A DNA stretch of 64,000 nt, taken from assembly GCA_030015575.1 (NCBI GenBank), contig CM057340.1, positions 750,207,632-750,271,631 on the forward strand, read 5' to 3'. Below are positions 1 through 11,113 of the stretch, in pieces (position 1 is the first letter of the stretch; each line of letters starts with the position of its first letter). Below the pieces are notes generated by a model. It searched no databases. It was not told the origin of the DNA and worked only from the letters and a program-made list of their open reading frames with translations. Both the position numbers and the translations under genes were made by a program. The DNA comes from Agapanthus africanus. Lineage: Eukaryota; Streptophyta; Magnoliopsida; Asparagales; Amaryllidaceae.

Positions 1-2962
1 AGTACAAATCCCGAAATCACGAAATATGCCGGCAGTGGAACTCCTGAGATTCCGTTGATCGAACTCACACTCAAACTACCCCACACCCCGCAGTCTATAC
101 CCAACACCGACCATGAATCTAAATACTAGTCTTTCCATGACAAATTTACGCGAGAATTGGAGACAGGGTCTCCATCAAGCATGTCTCAACTGGTATCCAA
201 GATAAATGGACAGTGCTCGATGTCTTACCTATGACACAAATATAAGTTCTCTTATACCCGTCCCATACCAGTTATAGTTACACTTATATATGCCCCATAG
301 GCGTCGACAATGCAATAACTAACTGGTTTCGCTGATTATGTACAAGTACGTGTCACTTCCATTATTCATTCACGCTTTTATACTAACGTACTTGCCACAA
401 TCCAATCACTAACATTTATCACTTGGTAATGCAATACGGTCACTAAGATATCGATGCAAATGAATACTATTTACAAGGATATGACTGTCATGCAACATGA
501 TGGGGATACAGTAAATACACTACTGAATACATATGAGCAACTAGTGTCGGTTAGATTAGAAAAATCATATAAAATCACACGTGCATAATTTGGCGAAACA
601 ATATAAGAGTAAACAGTGCATTAAATTATCTGTACGGAAAAATTAGTTTTAAGTCATTCGGATTTCAAGTTTGCGAGTTATGGTCATTCCATTTTAAGTG
701 TTCTCTGCTGGAAATCCAGTTTCAGAACTGAAAGTCCATTTCGTAACACATTTTACTCGCTGTTGGAATCATAATTAGGCGATACTATAGTTAGATAATA
801 TTTATATTTATCTGTTATGTTTCCAACGCCTCAGGAAGATCAATAATATCCACTGTACGCAGTGAGATAATCACTTCCCAAGGTTAAGGCATACATTCTG
901 TTTCTGCCTGAAACTACAGTACACATCTACGGTTTAAAAGGTGTTATAAATGTCAAATGGCACCGGAATGCAATGGGATAAGTACCATTAGAAATCTCAT
1001 TCAATTATATACACTTATATGTATGGTTCCGCACACTTATACATTTAAACGGGGAGATATATGCATTATAAAACAAGCAAAGGCGGAGATTTTTGCCCCG
1101 GACTGCAGTTCAGAGCCATGAATCGCCTCAGTTTTCGTTGTTATAATTTATTAAAATTCAGAGATCAATTATGTAGTGCTGTAGGTTTATCTGTTGGTTT
1201 CGATACGAGCCATGAAACGTTTCATTATGAATCATATTCAATTTAATATAAATTTTACAATATAGCATGCACGACAGGAATCAGATTTTACGACGCATCC
1301 AGGGGACATCGTTTCATATGCGAAATTTAATCGTTTCGATCCTAACTTTTTATATGCTACACATTAACAGTAAAATGAACTATTGATTTAGAAAAGTTTG
1401 CTATCATTAAGGTCTTAAGTCTGGTATTCGTATCGAACACTTGTTACGCCTATATAATTATCATTTATCAAGTTGAATTAACACATATGTATATAGCATG
1501 ATTTCATAAGTAAAGGGGTTCACTTACCTATAGAAGCGACACTACGTGTGGGATCTGTATCGACACTCGAGACGATGCGATGCTGAACACGTGCGCGACG
1601 TGGGTGCGATGCGAGGTGACCCGGTACCGGACGCTGTGGCGACGCTGGCGTGATAAGCTAGTAGGCGTGGTGATGACGCGGGCGTAACACGGTCTAGACT
1701 CGGTGCGTGGTGCGGGAGTAGCACGGCACGACACGGCATGGGACGCGACGCGGGTGTGGAAGTGGGCACGGTGCGTGCACTGGATCGGAGCACGAGTGGC
1801 ACGGAGGCGGGCACGGGCCGCGACACGTCTGGGTATGTGGTGATACGGAGCTGGTGCGGCTGTGGCAGGGTGGCAGCGGCAAGCAGGCACAGTGCGAGGG
1901 TGTGGTTTGTACACAGCTTGTCATAGTCAGCGGTGACAGCGGTGAGGTGGTGATGGCGTGGAGGTTATGAAGGAGGTGGGTGGTGACTCCGGTGAAATGA
2001 TGGGGGCATCGAGAGATGATCGGCTGTGGAGGTGGTGAGGTCGTGGTGGTGCGAGGTGGGCACGAAACGGCACGATCACGTCATGACGACAACAAGTTTA
2101 GGCTCGGCTACAGGGTCCTAGGCTCGGCCATTGGCTAAGGCGGTGGTGCAGGGAGGTCAACAGTGGGGAGGTATCAACTGCGTCACAACAAAGGAGAGAA
2201 GCTCGATTAATAGAGCTTCATTGAAGTCGGCGGAGAAGACGAGGAGGAGGTGTTGCTATCGGGAAGGAGTGTGCAAGGGGTGAGCTCGTCGGCGGTTGAG
2301 AGGAGCTCAGGGCCGAGTTGGATGCTCGGTGGTGGCTCGAGGTCGCCGGAGATAGCAAGGCTCCGGTGGAGTGAGCTCGATGAGGGCTGAGATGCTGGAG
2401 GAGGTAGCTGAGCTTAGAAGTGGTGAAGGGTCCACAGGAAGTGGTCGATGGCGAGGTCGAGAGGTCGTGGTCGATGAAGAAGGGTCGAAGTGGGCAAAGG
2501 TGATGGTGGTGGTTGGTGCTCATGGAGGGTTGAGGACTTAGGTTTGGTGAAGGAGAAGACGAAGGGCGATGGAGGTGGTGATGGGGGGAGGTTAGAGAGG
2601 GAAGGATTTGGAGGCCGGTGATCTCTGGCGGTTGCGGCCAGGACGGGGTCGTAGAGGAGTTGGTGTGAATGAGGAGAGACTGGGATCGAGAGGAGAGAGA
2701 AAGAGAGAGGAAAAGAAAGGAGAGAGAAAAGAGAGAGGAAAAGGGATCGGGTCGGGTCGGGTTTAAGTTTGGGTTGGGGTTTAGAAAAATTAGAAAGAAT
2801 TAGATAAAAGAATTTAATTATGAGATTAAAATAAACATGGGAAAATAATTAGGAAAAATAGGATTTAATGGAAAATGAAATAGGAGAAATATAGGGAAAA
2901 TATATTTGGAAAAATATAGGAAATAATGTTTTAAAAAAACATATACAGAATTTATATGTACA
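1..2962 (-). mobile_element. LTR of a Tekay-like gypsy element, cut by the left window edge
   Basis: This segment aligns by eye with the LTR at 23005-25932. For example the stretch around 690-790 (GGAAATCCAGTTTCAGAACT and following) matches 24140-24240, and both have an AT-rich first half followed by a GC-rich block (here about 1530-2760). It ends at ...TATATGTACA at 2962, like the other copies that end in CA on the + strand. No PPT or integrase sequence follows at higher coordinates, so it is either a solo LTR or the 5' LTR of a minus-strand element lying left of the window. Long frames in the GC-rich block differ between the LTR copies and are not taken as genes. Confidence 0.75.
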
Positions 2963-4136
2963 TGATACCGGGTATTACTGATCTGAAGGATAGTTTATGT
3001 GAGAGGAGGCTGTTGTTTTCTTTTTGCGAGAATAAAACTTGTATTTAAATTTTTCATAGGGATGTGTTATTCTCTATTTTTCTTTTCTTTCTTTTCTTGT
3101 TTTTCGAGGAATTTTGATTTAGATTCGTTAAATCGTCGTTTAATAAAATGCGGGGGCATTTATCCTTCGTTTTAATCAAAAAAAAATCCAATGAAAGAAA
3201 ATGTGATCAAAATCAATTAACAAAATAATAAAAATATAAAATTGAAAAATACTCATCTTGAATTTTATTTCCTTCTTTTTGAAATTAACGGAGGGAATAT
3301 GTTAAATATCAAGCTTTTAGATTAAAGTTAAAACTTGAGTACCTTCGAGATAATTGAAAAATGTTTGAAAGTATAATGGAAGAAAAGATAACATCAAGAT
3401 TTTAGACTAAGGCTAAAATATTGATATTTTAGAATTAAAAATTGTTTTTTTAGAGTAGAAAAGAAGAAGAAGAAGAAGGGGTAAAATAGGTATGAAGTGC
3501 TTATTATTATAGTTTAAGGATATAATTGCTGCACCTCAAATATTCAGGTGTCTGCATGCAATTAACCCAAATAAAAAAGAAATATTGAGTGTGTATTTCA
3601 AGTAAACCTCAGATGTAGGTGAGAAATATGACATTATTAAGATCATGGAAGTTTTTAAACAATATATAAAACAATCAAAATTTAAGGTTTGTAATATGCA
3701 ATATTGTGAATAAGGGGTGCTTTATAAATTAGAAAGGAATTTAGGGCTCCATCCATATAAAAAGAAATTTAAAAATCCGTATCCAATTAACCAAACTTAG
3801 TAGACCTACTGAAAAAGATTTGAGATTTTCTTTTAAAAAATATATTTTCAGTTAAAATAGTTAAGGTTTTCTAGGATATTTGATAAATGTTATAAAGATT
3901 TGATAGTTAGAAATAAAAATATCTGCATATTTATTTTTAAAATTGTGAGGGAAGCGAAAATCAAATTGAAAATCAAAAACCAGTTTGAGTATTATCTCTT
4001 CTTTATCTATATGTATTCTCCTTCTCTATATCAAAATTCCAAAAAAAAAAGCAACCCAAATCCTCTCAAGTTGAAAAACACAACGATTTGATCTATATAC
4101 ATCTTCTCTCAATCAAGAAGAAAGATCTTCGTTGCA
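2963..4136. other. AT-rich single-copy DNA upstream of a small gene
   Basis: No coding potential or known repeat is visible here. The sequence is AT-rich with poly-A/T runs. The last ~100 bases (from about 4010) are pyrimidine- and CAA-rich, like a plant 5' leader, and run straight into the ATG at 4137, so the promoter of that gene should lie in this stretch. No single TATA box stands out enough to call. Confidence 0.5.
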
Positions 4137-4300
4137 ATGGCTTGCAGAACTTTCGACGTCAGCATGAAAACGGAGATGGAGGTGTGGGCGGAGATCTTTG
4201 ATCCAAGGTCCAAAAAGAGATCTCCTTGGACTATAGACCACTTAAAGAATGAGGACAACATGAGGTTTAATGTCCTCGATGACGATTTGAGCATCCTAGA
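4137..4300 (+). pseudogene. unrecognised host gene, exon 1 left part, split by CACTA
   Basis: An ATG in good plant context (GCAATGGCT) opens 54 codons, clearly richer in GC than the flanks, reading MACRTFDVSMKTEMEVW and onward to ...DDDLSIL. The frame runs into the CACTA transposon at 4301. If the transposon and one copy of its AGA target duplication are removed, the frame continues without a stop into 11140-11290 and ends at a GT splice donor. I do not recognise the protein. It has no clear domain, is charged, and the rejoined exon 1 would encode about 105 residues. The gene is interrupted in this haplotype; an allele without the transposon may be functional. Confidence 0.55.
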
Positions 4301-4323
4301 CACTAATACAAATAAGGGTTGCA
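4298..4323. repeat. CACTA left end: TSD AGA plus terminal inverted repeat
   Basis: AGA (4298-4300) is followed by CACTAATACAAATAAGGGTT. This matches, with a few changes, the inverted complement of the right end (CACTACTAGAATAGGGGGTT). CACTA termini and 3-bp duplications are the hallmark of En/Spm transposons. Confidence 0.9.
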
Positions 4324-4765
4324 CCTACGGATTTATCGGTAGGGGCAACCCACTGCCCCTACGGATATATCCGTAGGGACGAAAAAATACGCCGTAAGTG
4401 TAAAGGCCGCAGGTGCAAGTTGAAGCCCTGAACTTGCCCCTACGGGCAAAATCTTGTCCCTACGGAGTTCTGTGTATGGCCAGTTTCACCTACGGAGTAG
4501 GCCGTAGGGTAAAAAAAGTTATACTATTTACAGTTTTTTTAAATATATTAACAGTACCTACGGATATAGCCGTAGGTCCAAAAAGTATCCCCTACGGATA
4601 TCTGCGTAGGTACTTGTCCGTAGGGGCATTCACAATCCCCCTGGTACTGAGATCAGGAGGGAAATATCAGGGGGGAAATATCAGTTACTGCTGATATTTT
4701 GCCCCTACGGCTTAATCCGTAGGGGCAACATGTGTACTTACGGATTAATCCGTAGGTACACATTA
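4320..4765. repeat. CACTA subterminal palindrome array, left end
   Basis: At least five dyads of the form CCTACGGAT-x-ATCCGTAGG occur here, for example CCCTACGGATATATCCGTAG at about 4356, with others near 4558, 4591, 4705 and 4737. Single TACGG boxes lie between them. Such arrays are the binding sites of the element's own TNPA-type protein in En/Spm; that role here is by analogy. Confidence 0.85.
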
Positions 4766-5042
4766 TCTGTATTTTTTTTTAAAAAAAGAGCTGCCTGATT
4801 TTTTCCTGCCCTGTGCACAATAATATATATAACAATAAAATGTAAAATTAATCATCACACAACATATATCACAGTATTCATAATCACATTTCACGCATAT
4901 AATATACAATTAAAAGAAACCAAAAAACTGAATATGATATAAATATAAACCAATATCAATATCAATATCGTTTCAAAATGTAGTACAATATGTATCATAT
5001 AATTAAATACATATTTCAAAAAATAAGAATCAAAAAGCTACC

Positions 5043-5288
5043 CTAACTCGGTCCAGCTCCACCTCTGATAAACGATAGAATCTGGATCGCCTGCTCCTCG
5101 GTCAATAAACCATGCAATTCGGCGCGTGCGGGAGTCTGAGCGGCCTGTGGAGCTGGCGATGTGGTCTGCGCAGCCGCCGTCGAGGTAGTAGCTTGCGGAG
5201 CCGCGGCTGCGGGAGTCTGAGCGGGCGGTGGAGTTTGAAGTTGCACATTACCCTCAACTTTAATCGCCATTAATTTATGGTTTCGCAA
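5043..5288 (-). pseudogene. C-terminal end of CACTA second (tnpA/Ptta-like) protein
   Basis: The frame reads a Pro/Ala/Gln/Thr-rich stretch (TPPPAQTPAAAAPQATTSTA...) followed by LLTEEQAIQILSFIRGGAGPS and a stop. A low-complexity tail of the same style ends the CACTA-related gene at 22800-22995 on the other strand. The upstream exons that would encode the DNA-binding part are not visible within the element. It lies on the same strand as the TNP2 remnant, as expected for En/Spm gene order. The product cannot be complete. The ATG at 5288 is only the first in the open stretch and need not be a real start. Confidence 0.5.
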
Positions 5289-5729
5289 CTTTGTAGTAAT
5301 CCCGAAACATGATTTATTTTCTGCAAATGCTAGAAAATTTCACTCCTCAAATTTTGCATCTTTACTCTATTTTTCACAACGGTTAATTTGTTATGTTTCA
5401 CCACTTAGGTATTTGAGGAAACATCTTCTATTTTCTACCATTTTACTGAAATTGCATGTTTTTATTGAAAATAATACAATTGCATAACCTTAAGAAAAAC
5501 AACCATCCCTTTTTTAATGAATTTGGATGGGTAATTATCCAAAAATTTTTTAAAACAAAAGGAAAAGCAGGGACCTATATACAAAACGGATAAATGTCGT
5601 TATCAATAAATTACTTACCATTTGCCGAAACATGTATTTTTGCAGCATCCATACATCCTTTTCCTCTTCTTCGATGCCGTATTCTCATTATCTTCGTCTA
5701 ATCCATCTGAATCTGCAATTAAATTTAAT

Positions 5730-6433
5730 TAAATCAAATAAAATCAAAAATTAAAATCAAACAGCAACAACAAAATCAATGAAATTTATAGCCTACCAGA
5801 GTCTTCAAGAATATCCACATATGAATTCTGGGCCTTCTTCTTTTTCTTTAAAGATTTTTTAGAAGCAGAGAATTTTGTTTTCTGGAAAGTGCTTTGAAGC
5901 TAAACACCATATTGCCTTTGTATTTGAAAACCAAAAATGCCCAGTTTGCAGATTATTGGCTACTGTAAATTCATGCCACCCATCTCCACTCATGGAAGCA
6001 ACTTTGTTCTCGATGTGAAGATCAACATGCCATATTTTGCCATTGTGGCTCACTAGGTTAGCCTTTTCTCTTCTCTTGACCATCTTACTAATCTGCTTGG
6101 TAAATTTATTCGGAACCGGCTGCGAATCATTAAAAGACATGCATAAGAAAGGAAGCTAAAATATAGATATATAGCATACCGATACATCGAAACTTCAAAG
6201 TTGCGATGACAATCCAGAGATATTTATTTCTACACTCGTGGTGCATATGCGAATGCGTCAGGCATCATGGACAAATATTTGAGAACATGGAAAGTATTAT
6301 TAGTATAAAATAATTAAAGCTTTTAAACACCTTGGATAGATATTTTCTTAGTTGATGCAATCATATCATGAGGACTAAATTTAAGCTATTATATATATGC
6401 ATATGTATTTTTCTAATCTAATATATTACACAG

Positions 6434-6464
<31 letters not shown>

Positions 6465-6783
6465 ACCAATTTGGTAGAAAAATCAGGTAGCAGCACCCTG
6501 AAGAAATGGAGTCCATAGCATTGCTCATCATCATCATTCATGATCCCTTTGAAGAAATATTATCAAAAGGGGAGAATAAATTGTTACTGCTAGTTAATGC
6601 TTGCAAGAAGTTGAAACGTGCGTTCAACCCATTTATATAATAATTCTCACTGCTTGTAGTATTTATTCTCCCCTTTTGATAATATTTCTTTAAAGGGATC
6701 ATGGATGATGATGATGAGCAATGCTATGGACTCCATTTCTTCAAGGTCCTGGTACCTAATTTCTTTACCAAATTGGTGTTCTC

Positions 6784-6815
<32 letters not shown>

Positions 6816-7520
6816 TAGATTAGAAAAATACATATGTATATGTATAATAGCTTAAATTTAGTCCTCATGATATGATTGCATCAACTAAGAAAATATCTAC
6901 CCAATGTGTTTAAAAGCTTTAATTACTTTATACTAATAATACTTTCCATGTTCTCAAATATTTGTCCATGATGCCTGACGCATTCGCATGTGCACCACTT
7001 GTGTAGAAATAAATATCTCTGGATTATCATCGCAACTTTGAAGTTTCGATGTATCGGTATGCTATATATCTGTATTTTAGCTTTCTTTCTTATGCATGTC
7101 ATTTAATGATTCGCAGCCGGTTCTGAATAAATTTACCAAGCAGATTAGCAAGATTGTTAAGAGAAGAGAAAATGCTAACCTAGTGAGCCACGATGGCAAA
7201 ATATGGCATGTTGATCTTCACATCGAGAACAGAGTTGCTTCCATGAGTGGAGATGGGTGGCATGAATTTTAAGTAGCCAATAATCTGCAAACTGGGCATT
7301 TTTTGGTATTCAAATACAAAGGCAATATGATGTTTAGCTTCAAAGCTTTTGATCAAAGCACTTGCCAAAAAACAAAATTCTCTGCTTCTAAAAGATCTTT
7401 GAAGAAAAAGAAGAAGGTCCAGGATTCATATGTGGAGATTCTTGAAAACTCTGGTAGACTATAAATTTCATTGATTTTGTTGTTGCTGTTTGATTTTAAT
7501 TTTTGATTTTATTTGGTTTA
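5730..7520. repeat. large inverted repeat, two ~855-bp arms with a 79-bp spacer
   Basis: The left arm (5730-6581) and right arm (6661-7520) are reverse complements with few substitutions and small indels. They share arm ends (AAATCAAATAAAATC at 5731 against its complement at 7501-7520), the B3 exons, the intron and even a CA/GA microsatellite position. The spacer 6582-6660 contains a small stem GTTGAA...TTCAAC. RNA read through both arms would fold into a hairpin of about 850 bp. Confidence 0.9.
5797..6541 (-). pseudogene. captured B3-domain (REM-type) gene fragment, left copy
   Basis: Exon 1 (6541-6467) starts at an ATG and reads MNDDDEQCYGLHFFRVLLPD..., the opening strand of a plant B3 DNA-binding domain (HFF-V-LP-F). 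A GT donor at 6466, an intron, and a CAG acceptor lead to exon 2 (6119-5797): PVPNKFTKQISKMVKRR..., then ...GKIWHVDL and DGWHEFTVANNLQTGHF. This matches the B3 pattern of basic loop, W-V, GW-F, and H-L-F. Compared with the right copy, one T is lost near 5930 (five against six in the run), which shifts the frame in the last strand. REM-type B3 proteins bind DNA in the nucleus and act mostly in reproductive development; function here is lost or regulatory only. Confidence 0.8.
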
Positions 7521-8155
7521 ATATAACAAACTTATCAATTATATAGTATTCACTTTGATTTCAAACAAATACCAAATAAGAATTTATTGTACAGGTCCAC
7601 GACTTACAATCATTCCCGCATGCGAGCACATATAAAAATCATAGTTTCTAGGATGACAAATTTTATTGTCAACTACTGTCATCACCTACAGCTAGACAAT
7701 AATAAAAATTACTATCTAAGTAAGAGCAAAAGGAATGTGTGTATATTTATGATATAGCATTCTAAATCAATATACATGCACTATATGATATATAAACATA
7801 CCTGGAGGAGCGGGAGTGTCCTCTGTCCCTGATATGGATGCATCACCAACAACTAGATAATCAAACATTGACAATATAAGTAATTTTGACATAAACAGGC
7901 ATGAATATCTATAATATTACATTCAAAATGGATATTAGAGAGCGCACCTGCAGTGAGAAGTGGTAAAAATATCACCCAACTAGGGTGTAATTTACAAAAT
8001 CAGTTGAAACTCTTGAAAGTCATAGAAGAACCTGACCTGCACAAATCTGATGTATACTTTCCATTGGACACTAAGAAGTCTCTAAAAGGAAAAGCCAATG
8101 TGAAAGCCATCATTAGTTCATATCAGAAGATTGATGCTGAAACAGAGAACAAGGA
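6701..8155 (+). pseudogene. captured B3-domain (REM-type) gene fragment, right longer copy
   Basis: Exon 1 (6701-6775) reads MDDDDEQCYGLHFFKVLVPN... and ends at a GT donor. Exon 2 (7117-7453) starts after TCGCAG and reads PVLNKFTKQISKIVKRR...GWHEF, then an in-frame TAA at 7270 (the left copy has TAC AGT here), then ...GHFLVFKYKGNM, a complete B3 ending, and a Lys-rich linker. Further exons, absent from the left copy, seem to follow: one near 7802-7855 and one from about 7949, reading NITQLGCNLQNQLKLLKVIE... and ...DVYFPLDTKKSLKGKANVKA. This fits the linker and the start of a second domain. The copy stops at about 8155 where TNP2 sequence begins. It faces away from the left copy, head to head. 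Confidence 0.8.
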
Positions 8156-8159
8156 ATGT

Positions 8160-8363
8160 CATTTTTTTCTTCTTCTGCCACATTACTGTTTTCTCCTTCT
8201 TCTTCTGCCACATTACTGTCTTCTCGTTCTTATTATGTGCGCGTGCAAATTCAATGAAAGCAGAAACTCCAGTGACAAACTTAGGTTGCATACGTTGTTG
8301 CCAATTCACATATATCCAGTCCTTAACCCTGACGTACTCATGGGCCATGTTAGACTGTATCAT
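8160..8363 (-). pseudogene. fragment of CACTA TNP2 N-terminal (transposase-associated) domain
   Basis: The minus strand reads MAHEYVRVKDWIYVNWQQRM, then FVTGVSAFIEFARAH. This resembles the transposase-associated domain at the start of En/Spm TNP2 proteins (typically DWMY...Y-GV-FI-FA). After it the frame enters a repeated KTVMWQKKK tract caused by a duplicated 24-bp unit (8173-8220) and ends where the captured B3 gene joins. The rest of TNP2, including its catalytic core, is missing. This supports a transcription direction right to left for the original transposon genes. Confidence 0.6.
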
Positions 8364-10264
8364 ATAAATTATAGATTATGATGACTATATTGAGAAATCT
8401 AAGAACGGGATGGTTATTGACAAAGGAGAAAATCCGTGTATATGCTTTGTGTGTGCGTTTGTCGTTGAAAAGAATAAATTATCGATAATTAAAGTTAGAT
8501 TTGAGGATACCCATGTATGAGTTGTATTCTATATATGTGTTTCAATTTATGATTTCGCTTAAGTGTAGGGTTGTTTTTACTTAAATGCATACATACGCAC
8601 ATATCACATAAACACATGCATACATATCACATGTCATATATGTTCTCCGCCGAAAGACGCGACCGGGACGTTAGGACGTCCGGGCCTGAACTTCGGGACA
8701 GATGCTTTTTTAGACTAAGATCAACTTTGTATAGTTCTATGTCACGACGAATATCGAACGTATGTTAACCGATAGAAATTAACTGTTGTCGTGTGACACT
8801 TATGCTATTTTCAGGTACCGGCTAAGTGGACTGCCTGAAGAAATTATATATATGGGGATTGTGATGGCTGCTGGCAAGGGATCAAAGAAGGGGCTCATTT
8901 AAAAGATGACCCGCAGCTAATGGCGCGATTCTTCTAGCTTTACCTTCTCTATCTTTTGGTTTCTTTTGTTGTTTTTCTTCGTTTTCCTTTTTGGTTTATT
9001 TATGCACTTAAGTATAGATCCTTCTTCCTCTCTATCTTATTTCATTTAAATCTTTTAATGAACTATTTAAAGGAAGCCCATTTTGAGAATAAATTATGGT
9101 TGAGAGAGGTAAACCACTGGTTTTAAAAATTTTGGAAAGTTTTGTTATTGGAGCAAAAAAAAATTCCTTTTATATTTTGTATTTTTTTTTGAAATGGAGA
9201 AAGAGGACATCTCATACCTATGAGTTCTAATAACATGTACATTATTTCTTCCTTTTGTACATGTCCAAAGTTCGAGTGAAGATATAGCTCTAACATGAAA
9301 CCATTTGATTCGTGTCTCGATAATTATGTCCTCCACAACCTTTGGTATGGTCGGCTTCCAAGTTAATGCGACAAGCACTTAAAGAAGTATCACCGTCTAC
9401 TATATATCAAATAATGTAGCAAACTAGGACTAGAACTCATTTAACATTATCAACTAGTGAGATTTCAATGTCGAAAACTCCCTAAAGAGGAAAATTACTA
9501 AAAGGAAAAGACTCTTTGAACAAAACGCATCCACTAGCAATAAAAGAGATTGTATCATGCTTTAGTACCAACACACAAGCACCTACATCTTGCTATGATC
9601 ATAACAACATCATGATGATTTGTCAGTTGCCTTGCTCATATTATGAAATTATGAACACCAAAACTCCAATCAAATCTCCATCTCAATAATTAAGCCGACA
9701 AAGGGAAAAATAATAACCAAAAAGAGGAGAGAGTCTTAATTTGCATGCCCAAAGTTTCATGATAGACAGAGACTAGAAGAAAAGGAGAGAGAGGAGAGAA
9801 AATATCACAAGCAATGAAAAAGTTGGGAAGGTGTTGAACACCATCTTTGTAACTTGTAATATGTGGCCATTTGTCATCGATATCTAAGCTTTTCTTTATC
9901 AATGTAGAATCATTGAGTTTAGAAGAAAATTCAAAATTAATATACTTTAAGAAGTTTTACCACCGGCTATTCGTCTAACGTCCAGTCTTTGGTGTCACAC
10001 CAAATTCTTGAATCAATATGATCCTGAGACTCGATCAAGATTCTCTGGACTAAAAAATTCCAAGGAATTGCTATTTGAATTACGTTAATTTGGAACACGT
10101 TTGTATGATTGAAGCTAAGAAACAAATATATTTCCATATTATATCATGCATTGTTTTATCAAAAATAATTTTATCACATACTTAGCTATGTGCTAAAGTA
10201 GGCTATATATCTCTACAGAGAGAGAAATTTATAACCAACATGCCACGAATATTGATATTGTAAA

Positions 10265-10267
<3 letters not shown>
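8364..10267. other. CACTA interior without recognisable genes
   Basis: I find no supported gene here. There is a GC-rich patch near 8645-8700 with an inverted GGACGTTAGGACGTCC-like motif and a long AT-rich stretch. Short open stretches on the minus strand (9145-9378, 9690-9902) have plausible residue composition but no motif I recognise. They may be other captured fragments or intron of the transposon. Confidence 0.5.

Positions 10268-10320
<53 letters not shown>
10268..10320. repeat. (TA)n microsatellite
   Basis: An uninterrupted run of TA dinucleotides about 53 bp long, inside the CACTA element. Confidence 0.98.
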
Positions 10321-10322
<2 letters not shown>

Positions 10323-10467
10323 TAGCCATTTGAATCTAGACAAATAGAAAACAAAACTTTATTGCTCCCTTGTCTCTTATCAAAATCATTAGAAATGTTC
10401 ATTTTTAGGGGGCTCAAAATTTCTTTCATAAGCTTTAAAAGAAACCTAGAAAAATTCTCATCCCTGC

Positions 10468-10600
10468 CGCAACCCCCTGCCCCAACCCTAACCCTAACCC
10501 CAACCGCAACCCCCTGCCGAACCCCAACCCCAACCGCAACCCCAGACCCAGCCCCAACCGCAACCCCAACCCCAACCGCAACCCTAACGCTAACCCCAAC
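10468..10600. repeat. degenerate telomere-like CCAACC/CCTAACCC array
   Basis: About 130 bp of tandem 6-bp units mixing CCCTAA, CCCCAA, CGCAAC and CCCTGC. The core CCAACCCTAACCCTAACCCC is two exact CCCTAA units with variants around. The minus strand is G-rich with many GGG/GGGG runs, so it could form G-quadruplexes. It is not the usual plant 7-bp CCCTAAA telomere repeat, and its position inside a transposon argues against a true interstitial telomere. Confidence 0.85.
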
Positions 10601-10680
10601 GGATGCCTCATCGGTACCCAAACCATGAACCCTAGCTCTAAAATAATCAAAAATTTGTTTAATTTAATATTTCCTAACCT

Positions 10681-10890
10681 GTGCAGTGGAGGCGTCGACG
10701 ATCGATCGGAGGCGACGACGAAAGCAGGCGACGACGAAATCGGAGATGAGGAAGAACCAGACGGTGGCGACGAGGAATCGGCCTGTGCTGGTGACGACGA
10801 GAACGGCGACGAAACACAGGCGATCGGCGGGAACGAGGGTTTGGCGATTTTGGGTTCGCGGGCGATTGAAAAATAAATTTTAGGTAATGA
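10681..10890 (-). other. probable leader exon of the CACTA transposon
   Basis: Reading the minus strand, a GC-rich stretch full of TCGTCGCC repeats ends at CTGCACAG followed by GTTAGG, a good splice donor. It sits just inside the right subterminal array, as the untranslated first exon does in En/Spm elements. No conserved protein is seen in any frame. The function is inferred from position and composition only. Confidence 0.45.
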
Positions 10891-10929
10891 GCGTGGGGAT
10901 CGATCCGTGCCTTTTTAATTAAATCTCTA

Positions 10930-11113
10930 TTTAGATGCCCCTACGAATAAGTCCGTAGGTACTTGGTTTGCGGCTCCGTAGGGACAAACAACAATTTACG
11001 ATTTAATATTTTTTAAATTAATATGTAAGGACCGTAGGTGCAACCTTTTAGCCCTACGGAGTAATCCGTAGGGCCAAACTAAATCTGTCCCTACGGATGT
11101 TGTTATCCGTAGG
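10930..11113. repeat. CACTA subterminal palindrome array, right end
   Basis: Dyads GCCCCTACGAATAAGTCCGT, CCCTACGGAGTAATCCGTAG and CCCTACGGATGTTGTTATCC lie here, the same box as at the left end. Confidence 0.85.

Noticed and set aside
1528-2523. Several long open frames in the GC-rich part of the first LTR
   Set aside because: They lie on both strands in low-complexity GC-rich DNA (Arg/Ser/Pro/His-rich translations), and the corresponding frames are not conserved in the other LTR copies.
7953-8381. 142-codon plus-strand frame as one gene
   Set aside because: Only the first ~65 codons fit the captured B3 gene; the rest is the complement of the TNP2 fragment, so the open frame is a fusion by chance.
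9145-9902. Two minus-strand frames of 70-77 codons in the CACTA
   Set aside because: Residue composition is plausible, but no domain, no splice context and no link to the transposon genes can be shown.
10468-10600. Interstitial telomere marking a chromosome fusion
   Set aside because: Units are not the plant CCCTAAA type and the array is enclosed by the CACTA ends.
10435-10650. Gly/Val/Leu-rich or Pro/Thr-rich repeat proteins on both strands
   Set aside because: Produced by the 6-bp telomere-like array in every frame; not coding.
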